A stretch of 64,000 nucleotides of DNA from Neckera pumila (GCA_963969595.1 OZ018415.1:9114001-9178000); one strand, 5' to 3'; counted from the stretch's first letter, positions 12,801 through 33,570 are shown. Notes: generated by a model not told the origin, from the letters alone. Numbers and translations are program-made.

Positions 12801-13980
12801 TACTAATCCATTTTCAATCTATAGGATGCTTGCTTGATTTGAGGCACTTTCAGGTTGTAAAGAGTTAAAATTGAAACAATGATATTGGATACCAATGAGT
12901 ACGGCACATCCCTTTGGAAATATAGGTGCAAAATTATGCTTGTCGGGGATTAAAAAGATAGTAGGACAATTGCCTATAGCTTCAATGTTTAAACATTTCT
13001 TCCCTTTTTCTGAGCTTTTATAATATATCATTAGTTTTAAATTTAGAAGAGAATCGACTCCATAGGAAAGGTCTAGGCAAGTGAGGAACGGTAGGAGTTT
13101 TTGTCCACATTTCTATTTCCCTAGTCTTTCATATTACAACAAATAATGTAAGGTTGAACCACCTTCCTGACCAAACACCAATATCCAGCTTATAGGGTGC
13201 AATTATATCCAAGCGGCTGGAACAAATTTCCAACCCGAGCTTGGAATGTTGTTTTTTTGCTCTTTTTCTAGGTTGGAACTAATTTAGTTATCACACATGT
13301 CCCAAAGTACGTGGAAGTAGTGAATGGGAAAGCAATTCTTGAATAATCAGAATAAGAAGACTCTAGACACTAGTTTGGGGCTCCCAAACTTTATAGTAAT
13401 TTCAATTTTGGAAATAAAATTACAAAAAAATTCCAATCTTCATATTTACTATCTTTATATATGGGAAAAATTTGCATTGTTTCGTACTACTCATGATTTG
13501 TTCCAGAATTGCTTAAGTAATTGTATATGGTGGTCCAACCTTAATCCCAAAGAACATGTGTAGTCATTCTTTTGTGCTGCTCCACCCTATAAAAAATGAA
13601 ATAAAAAAAATGCATTATTGACTACCGTATGCGAAGGTCTGATTCGGCACCTAAGTACGGAAATAGTTTGTTTTTTGCGCGCAAAGGGTTTCAGACAGTT
13701 GGAACTAATGGTGTTAGTATATCAACATTTTGGCGTCCAAATTTTTTTTTGTTCAACAACTTCTAGGTTTTTTTTTTTTGGAAACCTGTCATACGAGGCT
13801 TAAGGGGTGTGACATAGGTTTTCAAAACTATTCAAAAATTTAGACAATAAGGATGAATTTTTTTTGCAACATTTTGAACACTCCACCTACAATATTCCAA
13901 ACATTCAAACATTAGAAAAAATACTTAATTTATGTCTAAATCTGACCTTCATGTAGGGCACATGAAATTAAAATACTACG
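9807..13980. other. AT-rich stretch without recognisable genes
   Basis: Open frames stay below 100 codons, are scattered on both strands and resemble no family I know. I see no paired terminal repeats or RNA gene that I could support. Short low-complexity T runs occur near 13740-13780. Confidence 0.5.
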
Positions 13981-16330
13981 ATGCAAATTGCAGAAAGTGA
14001 AGTACGCAGCCACGTCACCACCTCCATGCAATGTCTACATTCAACGAATGTGCCAGGTGAGGAGTCAGTGGTCCACATTCAATGAATCTGTCCTGCAAAT
14101 AGAAGCCCAAGCACTGATGCTTCCCAGCACGCCATCATGGGGCAAGTGCCGACCTGGAATCAAGCTGCCACTGCACAAGTTGTGGAAAACTCTACATGAA
14201 CTGACAAACATCTCGAGTAACAATATTGCTTCTCTTTGAGGGTGTTTTCCGTCTTTAAAATTTACGTCATGAGTTTTGTGTACACACTTAGAATTGTTGT
14301 TGGAAATAAATGCTTTTAAAAAAAAATTCATTGAAAATGAACGCACTATGAACATTTTTCAGATGGTGGTTTTCGATGCACTTGCCTTCATTAATCTCGT
14401 AGTTGCTTGCTTGCACAAGAGAAGCAATGTTGGTACTCTAGATGTTTGGGACATTGTGTGAAGTTTTCTAGAACCTGTGCAAATAGTGATTAAACAGTGC
14501 AATTTCGATGGGAGCTTTTTGAATCAATGGCCATAAAACAAAGAACGTACAGAGGTGTTTCAGTTGGAACATACAATAGATTCAAAAGAATGGCAGACAG
14601 TCATGCATCCCTTTGATAATTTAGATGCTTGTGCTGGACTCCACAGCATAAGTCTGCAATTTAATTGTAGTAGGATTATTTTTGGTGCTCTCAAAGCATC
14701 AAGAGCTCAAGTTTTGCAGCTCCTGGAATGCAGCATGAGTCTGCATTTGCAGTAGGATTGTTTTGGTGCTCTCAAAGCACCAAGAGCTCATTTTTTGCAG
14801 CTCCTGGAATGTTGCAGGCTGGTCTTTCTCTCAGGACTGAAGAATGTCCATCGTCTTGCAGCAATGAGTGCATGGTGAAGGCCCTTAAATTTTGAAGCAA
14901 ATGGTCTTCCTCTTTCAAAACTTAAAGGATGCAATAGGAATTACGATACTGAAGTTCCCTGTGACTGTCTTCTCAACTTCTCTGTGATTGCACACTAGTG
15001 GGAGTGTGCAACGAAGTCTCTCGCATATGCCTTAGTTTTCTATTACACTGGAAGTGAGATAGCTCACAATCATTTATTAATTTACCCCAATGCAAACTCT
15101 ACACTCGGCGGATATGTTTTAATTTGCTGTGAGGAATCGAAGAAATAAAAACGTTGCTCACCAGCATCTTAGTTTCAGACTTCCAAGAGGAATGCCAATT
15201 CGTTTCTTGATAGCTCGAGTTGTGAAAATGTCACCATCTATTTTCTACAGCATGCTTTTGTTGACTCCGGAACGGAAGGAAATGATGCTTAGAATTGATA
15301 GAAGTTTCGTGTGCGGAAGTTTGTGCAGGACCTGACTTGAAAAGAGTGAGCCAAATTCTACATGAACAGGAACAAAGACTCTTAGCTACTTGTTCAGTCA
15401 AAGGTTTGCACTCGATGACAGGTGACACTCTCTTGCATTGCACTTCCTCAGGGGAACAAAACAAAATAGACTACTAAATGTGCTCCAAGCATGTATTTAA
15501 AAATACGACATATGGAAGAGGTCCGATCAGATTTGTACACAAAATGAGAGATTCTTGGGAGGCACATGAAATGTGCAATTTTAGTGTGTGCAATTAGAGA
15601 GGGCTGACTGTCCAGTAAAAAGATCTCCAGTTTATCCCATAGCGCTTGCCAAGAAAACTGCGTTTCGTCTGTACAAGTACCTGGCCTTCTCACTTGGAAG
15701 TCACACAGCCGGGTGCTCAGCACAGAGCGAACTATTCTTTCGCCTTTTACTAAAGAATACCGTGCGCTGGGTACACGTACCGGCATATCTCATTTTTTGG
15801 ATTGCTCCTCACGGAGCCCACCAAACAATTGCAAATTGGACAATAGCATTGTAAGAGTCGATGTCTTGATCTTTCGTCCAAATGGTGTCCCGGGGTTAGT
15901 TTTCATGAGGGATTGGTTTTGGGGACAATGTAGTGAATCTGGCTGAATGTTTAATAGCTCAAAGTGATGCAAAAAAGTGTATTTTCTTTTGTTATGTGAA
16001 AGAGTCATGATGTTGAAGCTTTTCAAAAGCTCCCGTGACTTGACCCTTCTTCGGCAAGTGCCACCCTGCCTAGTGTCAAGGAAACCAGGAGCTCCCGCAA
16101 TTTCCTTTTCCAGTCCGACGATGCACTTGTGAAAGAGGAAGGTTGAATAGAGCTCCTTGTTGAGAACAGGGGGTCGGTGTAGGAGACTGCTGAATCAAGG
16201 CCCTAACGCTTTTTAGTAGTTGGCTTCTATTCTGCATGTTTGTGTTTGCAACCAGGGTTTACCTGCATTTGAGGCTGTCTCTCTCGATGGATCAAGAGCA
16301 TATTTCGTTTGGTTGGCCTACAATTTGCAA
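13981..16330. other. Less AT-rich stretch, no identified gene
   Basis: Base composition becomes more balanced than in the DNA to the left, and short open frames occur on both strands, but none is recognisable. An old, decayed gene is possible. The 82-bp tandem duplication at 14671 lies in this part. Confidence 0.35.
14671..14812. repeat. Two-unit tandem duplication, 82-bp period
   Basis: Units beginning TAGGATTATTTTTGGTGCTC (14671) and TAGGATTGTTTTGGTGCTC (14753) both continue through CAAAGCAYCAAGAGCTCA and GCAGCTCCTGGAATG. They are nearly identical, so the duplication looks recent. Confidence 0.85.
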
Positions 16331-16363
16331 GTTGGGTGTAAAATTAAAGAATGACTTGGCTGC

Positions 16364-16949
16364 GTGTCTATAACTAAGGAAATAGAAGAGAAGCAGAGTG
16401 GCGAGCAGCTTGAGATTGAGTACGTTCTCACAGCCAGGGAGATGTTCACTCGAAAGAGCGTCAATCAGGAGATGATTTTTGTGAATGTTGTGGAAGAGCG
16501 GGACAACAATGTGTCCACATTGCAGGCTGCTTTGACCGGAGCGTATGATGAACTGCGGGAAGCGCAAGAAGTGGTTTCAAGAAAGGAGAGTGCTAACCGT
16601 GTTCTCTCTCTCAGGTTGTCTCGCTTGGAATGCCAGTTCGAAGAGGGTAAGAGCTAAGTATCCATCGCAGGTGCAGCCTAATATACAAGTCACAAGCAGC
16701 AAGTTTTCGAATTAGGGTTTGAGATTAGGGATTAGGAGTGGTGACCGAAACGGGATCAAAACGGATCTTGACGCTCGGAAAGAGAAAGCTGCTCATCAAA
16801 CAGAGACCGAAGCGCAGTTTGAATTTGAAAACAGCACGTTGCAGGCTGAGGTGAAGACTGGGAAGGGTTTAGTTAGAATGAAAAGTAGAGAGAACGAAGC
16901 TCCGAAGTGCAAAAGCTGTAAAAGTTTCGGAAGGCTGTTCCAAGAGTAG
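16364..16949 (+). CDS. Unrecognised coiled-coil reading frames, possible two exons
   Basis: I do not recognise this gene. A frame at 16364-16657 is Glu/Arg/Lys/Leu-rich and heptad-like from about residue 40 on (ERDNNVSTLQAALTGAYDEL), as in a coiled coil. It runs into GGTAAGAG near 16647, which could be a 5' splice site. A second charged frame at 16719-16949 includes FENSTLQAEV. The two may be exons of one gene, or remnants of a decayed one. No start, partner exon or family could be fixed, and no neighbour explains it. I rate it well below the named genes. Confidence 0.25.
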
Positions 16950-17673
16950 GTGGAGGCTGGGATATCGTGATCGTCTCCATAGCTGACGATGAGACGTAGC
17001 TCAGCTGCAGAAAGAACAAAAAAAGCGAAAAACAAAAACAAAACAAAACACCTAACTTGAGCAGAGATAACCGGGTCAAGAGTACTGGTAGCAGAAATCA
17101 TTTCCTGGGGCCCTAGAATGCTGCAACACGCCGTGGCAAAAACAGAGTCAAGCTGCGAATTTTCTTTTGCATTTGGTATTTAGTGAACACTTCTTGTACC
17201 GCACGCTTACGACATTCCTGTCTGAATTGAGAATCTTGGGAAATTTGTGCTCAGTAATGACTTCTCTGAATTAACATTGTACAAAAGTAGAAACCACCTC
17301 CCTGCCTACGAAATACAAAAAACAAATAACAAGCTTCCCAGCACACATGCAGGTTTCATTTTTGCCTGGTTTCCCACAGGCGATCGTCCTACAGTTCCCG
17401 GTGATAGTTGATTAATCGCTGTAATGTTTGCAGGAAGAATAAACCGTGTATCTGTTTCTACACTCGAAGCTCCTTTTATGCTCCAAACAATCAATCCTCC
17501 AGGTCTAACTACTTCATTCAAAGTCAACTACTACTTTCAAAAGATTGAGTTTTTGCCTTGTTTTGGAGAACTCAGAAACATTGCCTACTGTGAGGGGGAG
17601 CTCATATCTAAGATCTCTCAACGAATCGCCGCATCCTTCCATAAACAGTTGAGGTTGAAAGTTAGTCTTCTAT
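16950..17673. other. Intergenic region downstream of PRP16
   Basis: No gene is seen. The part next to 17674 should contain the 3' untranslated region of the minus-strand helicase gene. Adenine-rich runs at 17015-17050 are low complexity. Confidence 0.4.
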
Positions 17674-25137
<7,464 letters not shown>

Positions 25138-25507
25138 GGCGAACCTGTGCACCTCCCTGGTCGGCAGGAAAGGTGAAACGACCTCAAACCATGAGAAACT
25201 CAATTGCTACTTCGATGAGCCCTGAGACGATATCAGAAACCAAAATTCAAGTGAGAATTGTAAGCAAAAGCTCCCCGCTGGCAGCCCGGCGGAAGGATTG
25301 TCAAAAACAGAGCTGCAAACAGGAGGTCGAGGGTCGAAAACAAAGCTCGACGTCCCTTGAGGGTCGGAAAACAAAGTTTGGACCGACCGACCTACGAACC
25401 GACCTAACACGACCTTCCCTACCTTGCCCTTGTACAGAGCCCTAAGGATGATAAAACTATTGCATCCAAAGGAATTGATGCAAGCATGTCAGTTATTCAT
25501 TTTAACT
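25138..25507. other. Leader and promoter region of PRP16
   Basis: This stretch lies upstream of the helicase start codon. It contains two GAGGGTCGRAAAACAAAG-like blocks (25330 and 25359) and GACCGACC blocks near 25380-25405. I see no clear TATA box and no gene on the plus strand. Confidence 0.4.
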
Positions 25508-25746
25508 AGTGTGCCCTGTGTCGTTGCCACCAACAGTCAAAATTAAAGTAAAAGTAATTTTCTAATTTTCTAATTCATAAAAACTTCAAAATTCAATAAC
25601 TTTTGCACCATAGGTCCAAATGCCACAAAACAAAGCTTGTACACCCTTCCTCACTGAGGGCTTTCCGACGGTATTGAGAACGTGACCGGGGGATGTATAA
25701 TCCCAGAGATCTCACCGTAACAAGCAAACAAAACAGACAAACAATA
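25508..25746 (+). mobile_element. Retroposon-like repeat with CAAA-rich tail, copy 2
   Basis: It shares ordered blocks with 25903-26163 and with the reverse of 9507-9725: GTCGTTGCCA-like start, AAGTAATTTT, TTCAATAACTTTTGCACC, GCACCCTTC-like and GAGATCTC, then a CAAACAAAACAGACAAAC tail. No coding frame is seen. Confidence 0.6.
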
Positions 25747-25902
25747 TGATTTAAGGTATTCACTAAAATAGGAAGTACGTAAATTGAGCGGGTTCTAAAT
25801 GTATTCCCTATTTAGGAATAAATGACATGTTCCTTGAAATATCTATTACTGTCATTGATGAGGTTGCATTTAGAACACGATCACTTTTAGAGCAAACTAC
25901 TT

Positions 25903-26163
25903 TAGTGTGCCATTTGCCGTTGCCATAGTCAAAGTCAAAGTCAAAGTAATTTTTAAAATTTTAAATTCATGAAAACTTTAAAACTCAATATCTTTTCTTC
26001 CATGAGTTCAAAAGCCACAAAACAAAGCTCGTGCACCCTTCTTTGCCGAGGCCTTTCCAATTGTACCAAACATGCGATTGAGGGATATATAGTCCAAGAG
26101 ATCTCTCTGTAACAAACAAAACAAAACAAAACAAAACAAAACAAAACCAACAAACCAACAAAC
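25903..26163 (+). mobile_element. Retroposon-like repeat with (CAAAA)n tail, copy 3
   Basis: It is the same element as at 25508-25746, in the same orientation, about 150 bases further on. The tail is a clean run of CAAAA units near 26108-26150. The clean tail suggests this copy is the youngest of the three, which is inference. Confidence 0.6.
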
Positions 26164-26196
26164 CAATAAGTTTAAGGTAATGTGGATGGATTTTAA

Positions 26197-27104
26197 CACC
26201 TAAAGTCCCATTGTCTCCTTGGGGGACAAAATGGATTTTGCATTGGCTCCTATGGCCTCAATATTCATCATGACTTTTTGAAACTTTTTATGAAGATAGA
26301 AAAAGACATTAGCTTTTTGAAAATATAATTTTTATTTCAATCAATGCCCGATAGCAAAAGTTATGGTACAAAAGGTCCTTTTTTCCGGTGTAGCAAGCAG
26401 AAACCTCCTCACACAAAAATTTTGAAAAATTAAATTTTTTTTCTCAAAGATTGTAATTTTATCTATGTAGGAACCCTTGATTCATTCCATTTGGATTTGT
26501 TATGTGAAAGTTATGGATAATCTTCTTTTTTGGGGCAATTAGAGCATCTTCTTGAAAAAATAACTTATAGGATTCATTTCTAAATGTAGTTTCACAATTT
26601 TTCAAAAAAAATTATAGGACAAGGTTAAGTTTTCTTGCAAAAACAATCTCACCATTGGATTTGTAGTGTTTCAATCCCATTTTAGAGCTATTAATGATTT
26701 AGTTTTTCTTTCAACTTTGGACCTACTTCTATATAGTCATATTTTAAAGGATGAAAATCAAGTATGTTTTTTTGTTTTTTTTCCTAGGCTTCAACACAAC
26801 TTTTCAATGCAAAAATATTTAAATTCAAAGTCTCTAGTGCAAAATATTTCCATGACAGTCAAAGCCATCTGAAATTGCAGGCCAGTATTTAAAAAAACAA
26901 TTTTTTTCAACTTTGAATGCTAATATCTTCCAATTTGTATAGTCAAACTTTATGAAATTTTTACCACATGATTTGAGACAAGTGAAGTACAATATCCTAT
27001 ACTTGGATTTGAAAAAATATATTTTTTCTATTTTCTTGGATGAACGCAATGGCAATTTTGAGTCATTTTTGACAAAAAAAAAAATGGTCTTACAACTTTA
27101 GAGG
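26197..27104 (+). mobile_element. TTAA-type element, copy 2
   Basis: It begins CACCTAAAGTCCCATTGTC after TTAA (26193-26196) and ends TTTAGAGG before TTAA (27105-27108). Length is 908 bp. The left part resembles copy 7. Termini have a few substitutions compared with copies 1 and 7, so it is probably older. Confidence 0.7.
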
Positions 27105-28849
27105 TTAATCATAGCCGAAGAGCTTAGAGGTCATCAACAATGAAGAGTCTGCTTGGAGTATATCGACAAATATACTTATTTCTCCTGTTGGTGCGGATTT
27201 AAAATTAGTATCGTATATCAATTAGTTACACTATAAAAAATTACTTTTGTGTTCATTGGTATTATAAAATATATTTCAATTTGTAGTAATTAAATAGAGT
27301 GACTTTGGTAAATTAGTCACAAACACTAATAGGATAAATCGGTGTAGTCACACTTTCAAGATATGAATAGTGAAGTCTATTTTTGGTGCTTTATTTGGGA
27401 GATAGATGGACGGTACCTACAATAATATGTGGAAAGTTTTGAATTGTTATATTTTAATTAATGAGATGAAAGTTTTGAAGGGTTTTTTGAGGGCCATGGA
27501 GATAGGAGTAACATGTAAATTTTAAATTAAATTTTTTAATTTTAAAAATAAAATAAAATAGGTCTTGCTTAATATAAAATACTATTCATTGAATTAACAT
27601 GTTTATTTTCTTTTCATCCTTTGATTTAAAATTTTGTCCAAATGAAAAATATGAAAAAAATTTGCTAGCTATTTTTTTACATATTCTCATCTCAGTCTAC
27701 AATATATTGTCAAAATTTATGATGAAGTTGCCTGATGCACATTCTTTTCTCAAATGTTTTAAAGGATAAAACTACGCTTTGGAGAAGGCTGCACGACTAG
27801 AAAGACAAGAAACCATACCATGTATGATGCAATTAGAATAGCATTCTTGCAATCACTTTATAAAATAAACACACCTATAATAATAAGAACTAAATGAAAT
27901 TTCTTAGGTAGAAAAGAAGATATATTCACACGAATATTTCAAGATTTAGCATTTGAAAATGACATGATTGCCAAGTGGTGTTCATCACACCAGTTTGTGC
28001 ACAAGTTTTTATCTATTAATTATCAACAAATTTAGTATATCTTGATTAGATATCTACACTTCAATGCCCACCTCTTTACAAAAGCTTTTAATATACCCAA
28101 AGTTGCTATCAAAGCAACCTTCTCAAACATCTAAGGGAACAACATTGCCATCAAATATGCCACTCTCATCATACTTTATAATTAAAGATTTGAAAACAAG
28201 CAGACTATCCCTAATCTTCTAGATTGACCTCCTATAACAAGAATAGACCAAGTGCTAATGGCATTCATTCAAAATTACACTTAAAATAATTCCTTCCTAA
28301 ATGTAACACTACAAAACCACCGTCATAATATTATTTGTTATTTATTGTCATCATGATATAAGTTAGTTATAGAGCCTCTTTTTTAGTTGAGGTATACAGT
28401 ATTGATGTCACTCCCGCAGTTACTTGTAACTCAACAAGAGACCCAATATGAATAGGCCTTTAGTTTACGCCACCTTACAAAAGTTGGAGTTTGTTCTCTC
28501 TATTTTAACTAGATTGAAGCTTGTGTGTTACAAACTCAAATATCAATGCCACATTAATATTGATGAAATAAAAAATCTAATTTCATTATTTTGGTACAAA
28601 ATATGTTAACCTATTTGATTTGAGCATTGAATGTTTGAAACAACACTAACTACAAAATATTTATTTCATTAATAGATTTTCTTAAATAGCAACATTTATA
28701 AAAACATGGCCAAAGCTTTAAGACCCCATTTTGGTTTAATTTGACGAAAAAAGCTCCGGGTCTACAACTTTACATGTGCAAAGCTTCAAGCTCCTAAATT
28801 TTGCTTTCATTTGTGCACCCTCCATTTGTTGCCTTTGCAGGAAAACCTT
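27105..28849. other. AT-rich flank, left edge of the CTL duplication
   Basis: No gene is seen. Similarity with the segment at 47366 begins near 27690 (TACAATATATTGTCAAAA here, TACAATGTATTGTCAAAA there) and continues, with gaps, into the CTL gene. From about 28775 the two are clearly collinear. Confidence 0.5.
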
Positions 28850-31800
28850 TCATTTACTGACTTTGCTTCTCACTCCAACATCCTTCTCCATTGCATAACA
28901 AACACGTACCGATTTCATCACAGAAATACGGCTTGCAAATGTCCTATTAACAATACTATGGGAAAACAACATCCAACGGCAAGCAATAATTTTGTCCAAA
29001 TAAATGCCTTTGAGACATACTCCAGCAGTGCATGAACCTGCAACATAAACAAACAATAACTTCAACATTCAAATCTAAATAGGTTTAGCCACATCCACAT
29101 TATAAGGATGATGTGTCGGTTTTTTCCTTTATTTACTATAATAAGGTATTAAAGTTTACTACCTCTCTCATGTGGACAGATTTTCTCAACTCCAAATAAT
29201 AGGGGATGTCACATTTTCTCCGAGAATGAAACTTCTATGAAAAACAAGAAGGTATTGAATGATAAAATGAACCCATAGAAGCCCTTATCCATGGCAAAAG
29301 TGTGACACCCCTTTTGAAAATGGAGAATGGAGAAAAATGGAGAATAGAGAAAGTGCTTCAAGCCCATTCCTCTCCTTGAGAGGAGAAGAAAAAAACTTTT
29401 TAATCTTCAAAGAATGGGCCTTCCACAATTTAAGGAGAGAGTGCCACATTCTCATTCTTTAAAGATCGAGAATGGGAAAAAAAAGGTGTGACGACCTCTA
29501 ATCACAAAAATCAACCGTGCTTTCAAAAATGAAAACCAATATCTACTTGACAATTTGTCCAATAGACATAGAGTAGTCAAATGCAAGTATAAAACTAATA
29601 CTCTCGGTGTAGGCTTGAGTGAACAAACTAATTAAACTTCATACTATCAAAGACAGTTACCAATATTGTACCCAACTATTATGATTGGCACTTCATGCCA
29701 AATATATATGGGACAATTTATTTATTTAAAGTTAGAAAAACAAATTTGGCAAATGCTTAATATAAAAATATTCTCTTAAAATCCTTACTTTTTCCCTGTA
29801 AAAATTTATATAAAAAGAAAAAAGAACCCTAACATTTTGGCATCCATTTTTAGAATTATATTTTGCCGAGTACAATATTGTTGACAAATTATTAATGGGA
29901 GAGGTTCTAATGAACATTGGATGGACCAACTTACAATAAGTGTTTGAAGAAAAGTACATAGGACAAAAATCCACATAAGCACTTCAACTGCGAAGTCATG
30001 GGAAATAGTCATGGCTGTAGAAATTGGTGAAGTCTGTTGCAAGAGATTTTGGTCTAGCTTCTTTGAAGATTCCCAGATGCCTAGAAAGATGGAAGGGATT
30101 TGGGGATAACACTCTGGATATTGTGACATCTATGAAAAGCATCCCTCGAGGATGCTTGACATCATTCCTTGGCCATCACTCTTTAATACATTGTCACTTA
30201 AATTCTCCTTTAAGAATCTCACCGATGTAACAACCAATGTCGTGACAATTGTGCCCAAATTGCATGCTATTCCAAATGATGGCCCATAGGCATTCCTGTT
30301 TTCACAACTTGGTTAGAAAACATGATGGAGATGTACTTTGCCTACGAAGGTATGTACACCTGTAATCATCTCTGTCCAAAATGTGACAATTTAACATGAA
30401 ATACCTAACTTATTCATAGTGTCCAAGTAATGCATGTTAAAGTGCATTGCAATCCTTTTTCAATCCTCAATAAACTTCAATAAAAATATTCCGTAATTCA
30501 TGTTCAATAATAATAACTATACTTAGTTGAACTTAGTGACAATTATAGATGCACATATCTTAAGTTTTAAGGAGATTACCTACATCTAAAATCATCCCAA
30601 TCAACACCTGAACATAGTTCCTATATTAAAACTTTTTAAGTTTTTGTTAAATCTTGTTAGGAGTCAAAGAAGGACTCCAAAGTTCTCTTAGCTTGCACTT
30701 TTTGAGTATTGTACTATATGAATAAACTATTAATTTTCAAAGTGCTAAATTAGGTTTTGGGGTGAAGTACACTTACTTTTGCCAATCAATCAGCTTACCT
30801 AAGATTGTACTTAATTGACAAAGCCCAATTTCTCATGCACTAAGTTTTGTCTTACCTTAGTGAGCCCTTGATGTTGCCAATGGCAAATGAGCCTTTGGGG
30901 GCAAAGTACCAGAGTGAGACAGTGCCGCTCACTACCAAATGTTGAAGAACCATTGACACCGTAAGCACCAATGGGTTTTTTTTTGGCGATTTGGTTCAAA
31001 TTGCACCAAAAATTTTGACCTAGCACCAAGCCTATAGGAAATTTTTAGTAAAATTTTGGATGAAATTGCCAAAAAGCTTCAAGTTTAAGAAAAATCTTGG
31101 ATGAAATCACCACATTGTGAATGAAAATAGAATTATAGATATGTAGTATCACATTTTCTATCCAGTACGTGGATGAATGTTAAAATTGGAGCACCACCGG
31201 TCCACCGTAACATTTAATATTGCCACTTCGCCACTTCATGGAAAATGAAAAAAAACCCACTGGTAAGCACCCAAAAGGCCGTGAAACCTGCAATACCAGA
31301 ACCCACACATTGACAAAACGATTTCCCAAAAATTCATTGATGAACGGTCTCTCCAAATTTCAGTACATGAAAGCACTCACTAACTCAATTGTTATAATCT
31401 CATACGAAAACTAGTGTAAATTGCATGATTTTCCTGAGTAGTAAGATCAACGAACCCATTCAGAACTATCCAAAAGACTCCCAAACGTAAACCAAAAGAA
31501 AGGTTTCGGAGCAGATAATAACTTACTTGCAAAAGTGATATAAGCATAGACCCATCCGGGACGCTCTGCCCGGCAGCAAGGACTTCCAGTGGCAAGCTCA
31601 CATCCCTTAGTCGGATCATTGACAACATTAATGTCCGGGACTACCTCCCCAAAATTAAACGCATACCACATAAACGTAAAATCGGTCTATTCACCACCAC
31701 CATCGCCCCCGCCAACAACACCGGATTCACAACCAAAAGCACAAAATGCTCCTTCAGAAACCTCGTCGCCATTCTCAGCACCTCAACTCCATTCTCCACA

Positions 31801-32441
31801 GAGCTTCCGGTCAATTCCCTCCAAAGCATATAACCAAACTGAGCCGAGTTAAACGAAACGAACATCAAGCTCAAAATCTTAATCCCGGACATGACCGCTC
31901 CTCAGACTTCAGGGACACCGAGACACCATGAGAACAACCAGAGAACTCCCAAGAGACCTCCCAAGACACCTAAGCCGAGGAGGAGGTTGGACAAGACGGA
32001 CACAGACGGTACAACCAAGGTCTGTGTGTAACGATGCAGGAGGAAGACGATCAAGAGGCTGAGTGGGATGGTCTGTGCTGAAGCATAGAGCAAGACGGAG
32101 CTGAGGTCTGCAAGTGCAGAATCCGAATTGGGATCCGAATCAGAAGCCTTTGGAGCCTGTTGTTGTGTGATTTCGCATTTGTTGTTGGTGGGGTTGTAGT
32201 TTGAAAGGCGAAGTTTGGTGTCCATGTTGAGGGTGTCTGTGCGTGTGTAGGCGATGATGCCGAATGTGAAGGTGTTGAGGATGGCTGTGAAGAACAGGAA
32301 GGTGAAGGTGGAGTCACGGTATGGTCTTTCGGATCCTGTGTGGATAGGTGATTGGGGTGCGGCTTCTGGTTTCAGCGTGCTCGAGGTTTCGGTTTGGTCA
32401 TGTAACAGAGTCTCTTGTGGTTCGACATTGGTGTACTCCAT
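28850..32441 (-). pseudogene. Choline-transporter-like (CTL/SLC44) gene, copy A, disrupted
   Basis: Four exons can be traced on the minus strand: 32441-31527, 31287-30856, 30295-29935 and 29037-28850. The family resemblance is to choline-transporter-like (SLC44/PNS1) polytopic membrane proteins. Features include the charged N-terminus, several hydrophobic segments, a VVSGTVSLWYF motif in exon 2 and GTIVTTLVV in exon 3. Compared with copy B it has five lesions. These are TGA at 31902-31904 in place of a Trp codon, a one-base deletion near 31677-31681, a 293-bp insertion in exon 2, TAG at 30130-30132 in place of a Trp codon, and a one-base deletion near 28922-28926. Splice sites are still intact. 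I therefore call it a pseudogene. The intact ancestor's substrate is unknown; choline is only the family name. Confidence 0.8.
30970..31262. mobile_element. 293-bp MITE-like insertion in exon 2 of CTL copy A
   Basis: A 9-bp direct repeat GTAAGCACC flanks it (30961-30969 and 31263-31271). Removing the element and one repeat restores exact collinearity with exon 2 of copy B. The ends are imperfect inverted repeats built on TGGGTTTTTTTT. A 9-bp target duplication is typical of Mutator-like elements, so I infer a Mutator-type MITE. It has no coding capacity. Confidence 0.85.
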
Positions 32442-33570
32442 GGTTGGTGATTGTTCGTCCTAGAGAGAGATGGAATTCACCGTTAGAAATACAATGGACT
32501 TGAAAACTGTTTTCGTTCAGCTAGGAGGCTTGAGAGCATTGTGTAGCAATATCGTACGTCCCAGGTCACCAAGCATTATATATACAGCTCCCTCTCTTAG
32601 AAAGAAATTATCCGCAATTTTCTTCACAAGCAAACCTCGCTCCCAAAGCATGCGTGCGTCTCAAGGAAACAAAATCAATAGCTCCATCTGTAGCGAACCC
32701 TAGACAAACTCACGCCAGCGACACCTGTGGAGGTGCTGAAAGCATGCACAGACTTCACTAAGGTATGTGCTTCATCAATGTATGTAATCGGACGAATTTG
32801 AACACTAAGCTTCAATTACAAGACACGTGACATGACAGTCGACGTATATAGTCTACACTACGGGTTCACAAGTCGCTAGAGAATTCCACACTGCGTGTCG
32901 ACAGGAGTTTACCGACAGAATGACTCCTGGAAACAAACAATTTACAACAAAAGTAACTGGCGCCAGTTGAATGAAACCCATACCTTGCAATTATAGTGCA
33001 TAAGATCTCTGATCTTCAATTCAACCCGTTCGTTCAAATCACATCTCGGCTCGATCGCATAATTGCTCCCCACCTTCAAATCCCCGCTGTTTTGTTTTCG
33101 TATAAGCTTAAATCACCGCAGTGTGCAAAGGATCTCTCCTAGCTCCAAAACCACGCACGCACACAACTCTGCACACCACAGTACCGGTGTTGCATATATA
33201 CCAGGGAGTTACAGAAGAAGGAAAATTGTCGAAATTCCTAGATTTCCGGTCCCCAGAGGCGAATCTCTTTTAAGCTTAGTCATCGATCAAGGTAGGATTT
33301 TCATTTTCGGTGGATCAAATCAGTCGGCCTGTCCGACGATTACTCGATGGTTTTGAGTTCCGGTGTTCGATCGATCGATTGATGTGGCTGAATTGAAGCA
33401 AGTCAAGTAAGGTACGGTATATATACAGTATCTGTTGCTTCCTGAAGAGGATGGAGCAGCTCAGGAATCGAAGTCAGGCTTTTCTACGAAGCTATCTCCG
33501 TTGATGCTGTGAGCTTCTGAGAGGCACGCAATTTTCAACGCACGCGGGACGGAGTTGAAGACGAGAGCCA
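32442..33570. other. 5' flank of CTL copy A, shared with copy B
   Basis: This flank is collinear with 52956-54025. The common end is near 33570 and 54025, after GGAGTTGAAGACGAGAGCCA. Plus-strand frames here are open in both copies only because the DNA is duplicated, and I do not call them genes. Confidence 0.6.
32576..32584 (-). promoter_or_regulatory. Probable TATA box of CTL copy A
   Basis: The minus strand reads TATATATAA about 135 bases upstream of the start codon. Copy B has lost most of this stretch at the equivalent place (about 53085-53095), where only ATAATG-like sequence remains. Confidence 0.5.

Noticed and set aside
26108..26165. CAAAA run as a telomere-like or CRISPR-like array
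   Set aside because: The units are five bases, directly adjacent and at the end of a repeated body. This is a retroposon tail, not a spacer-repeat array.
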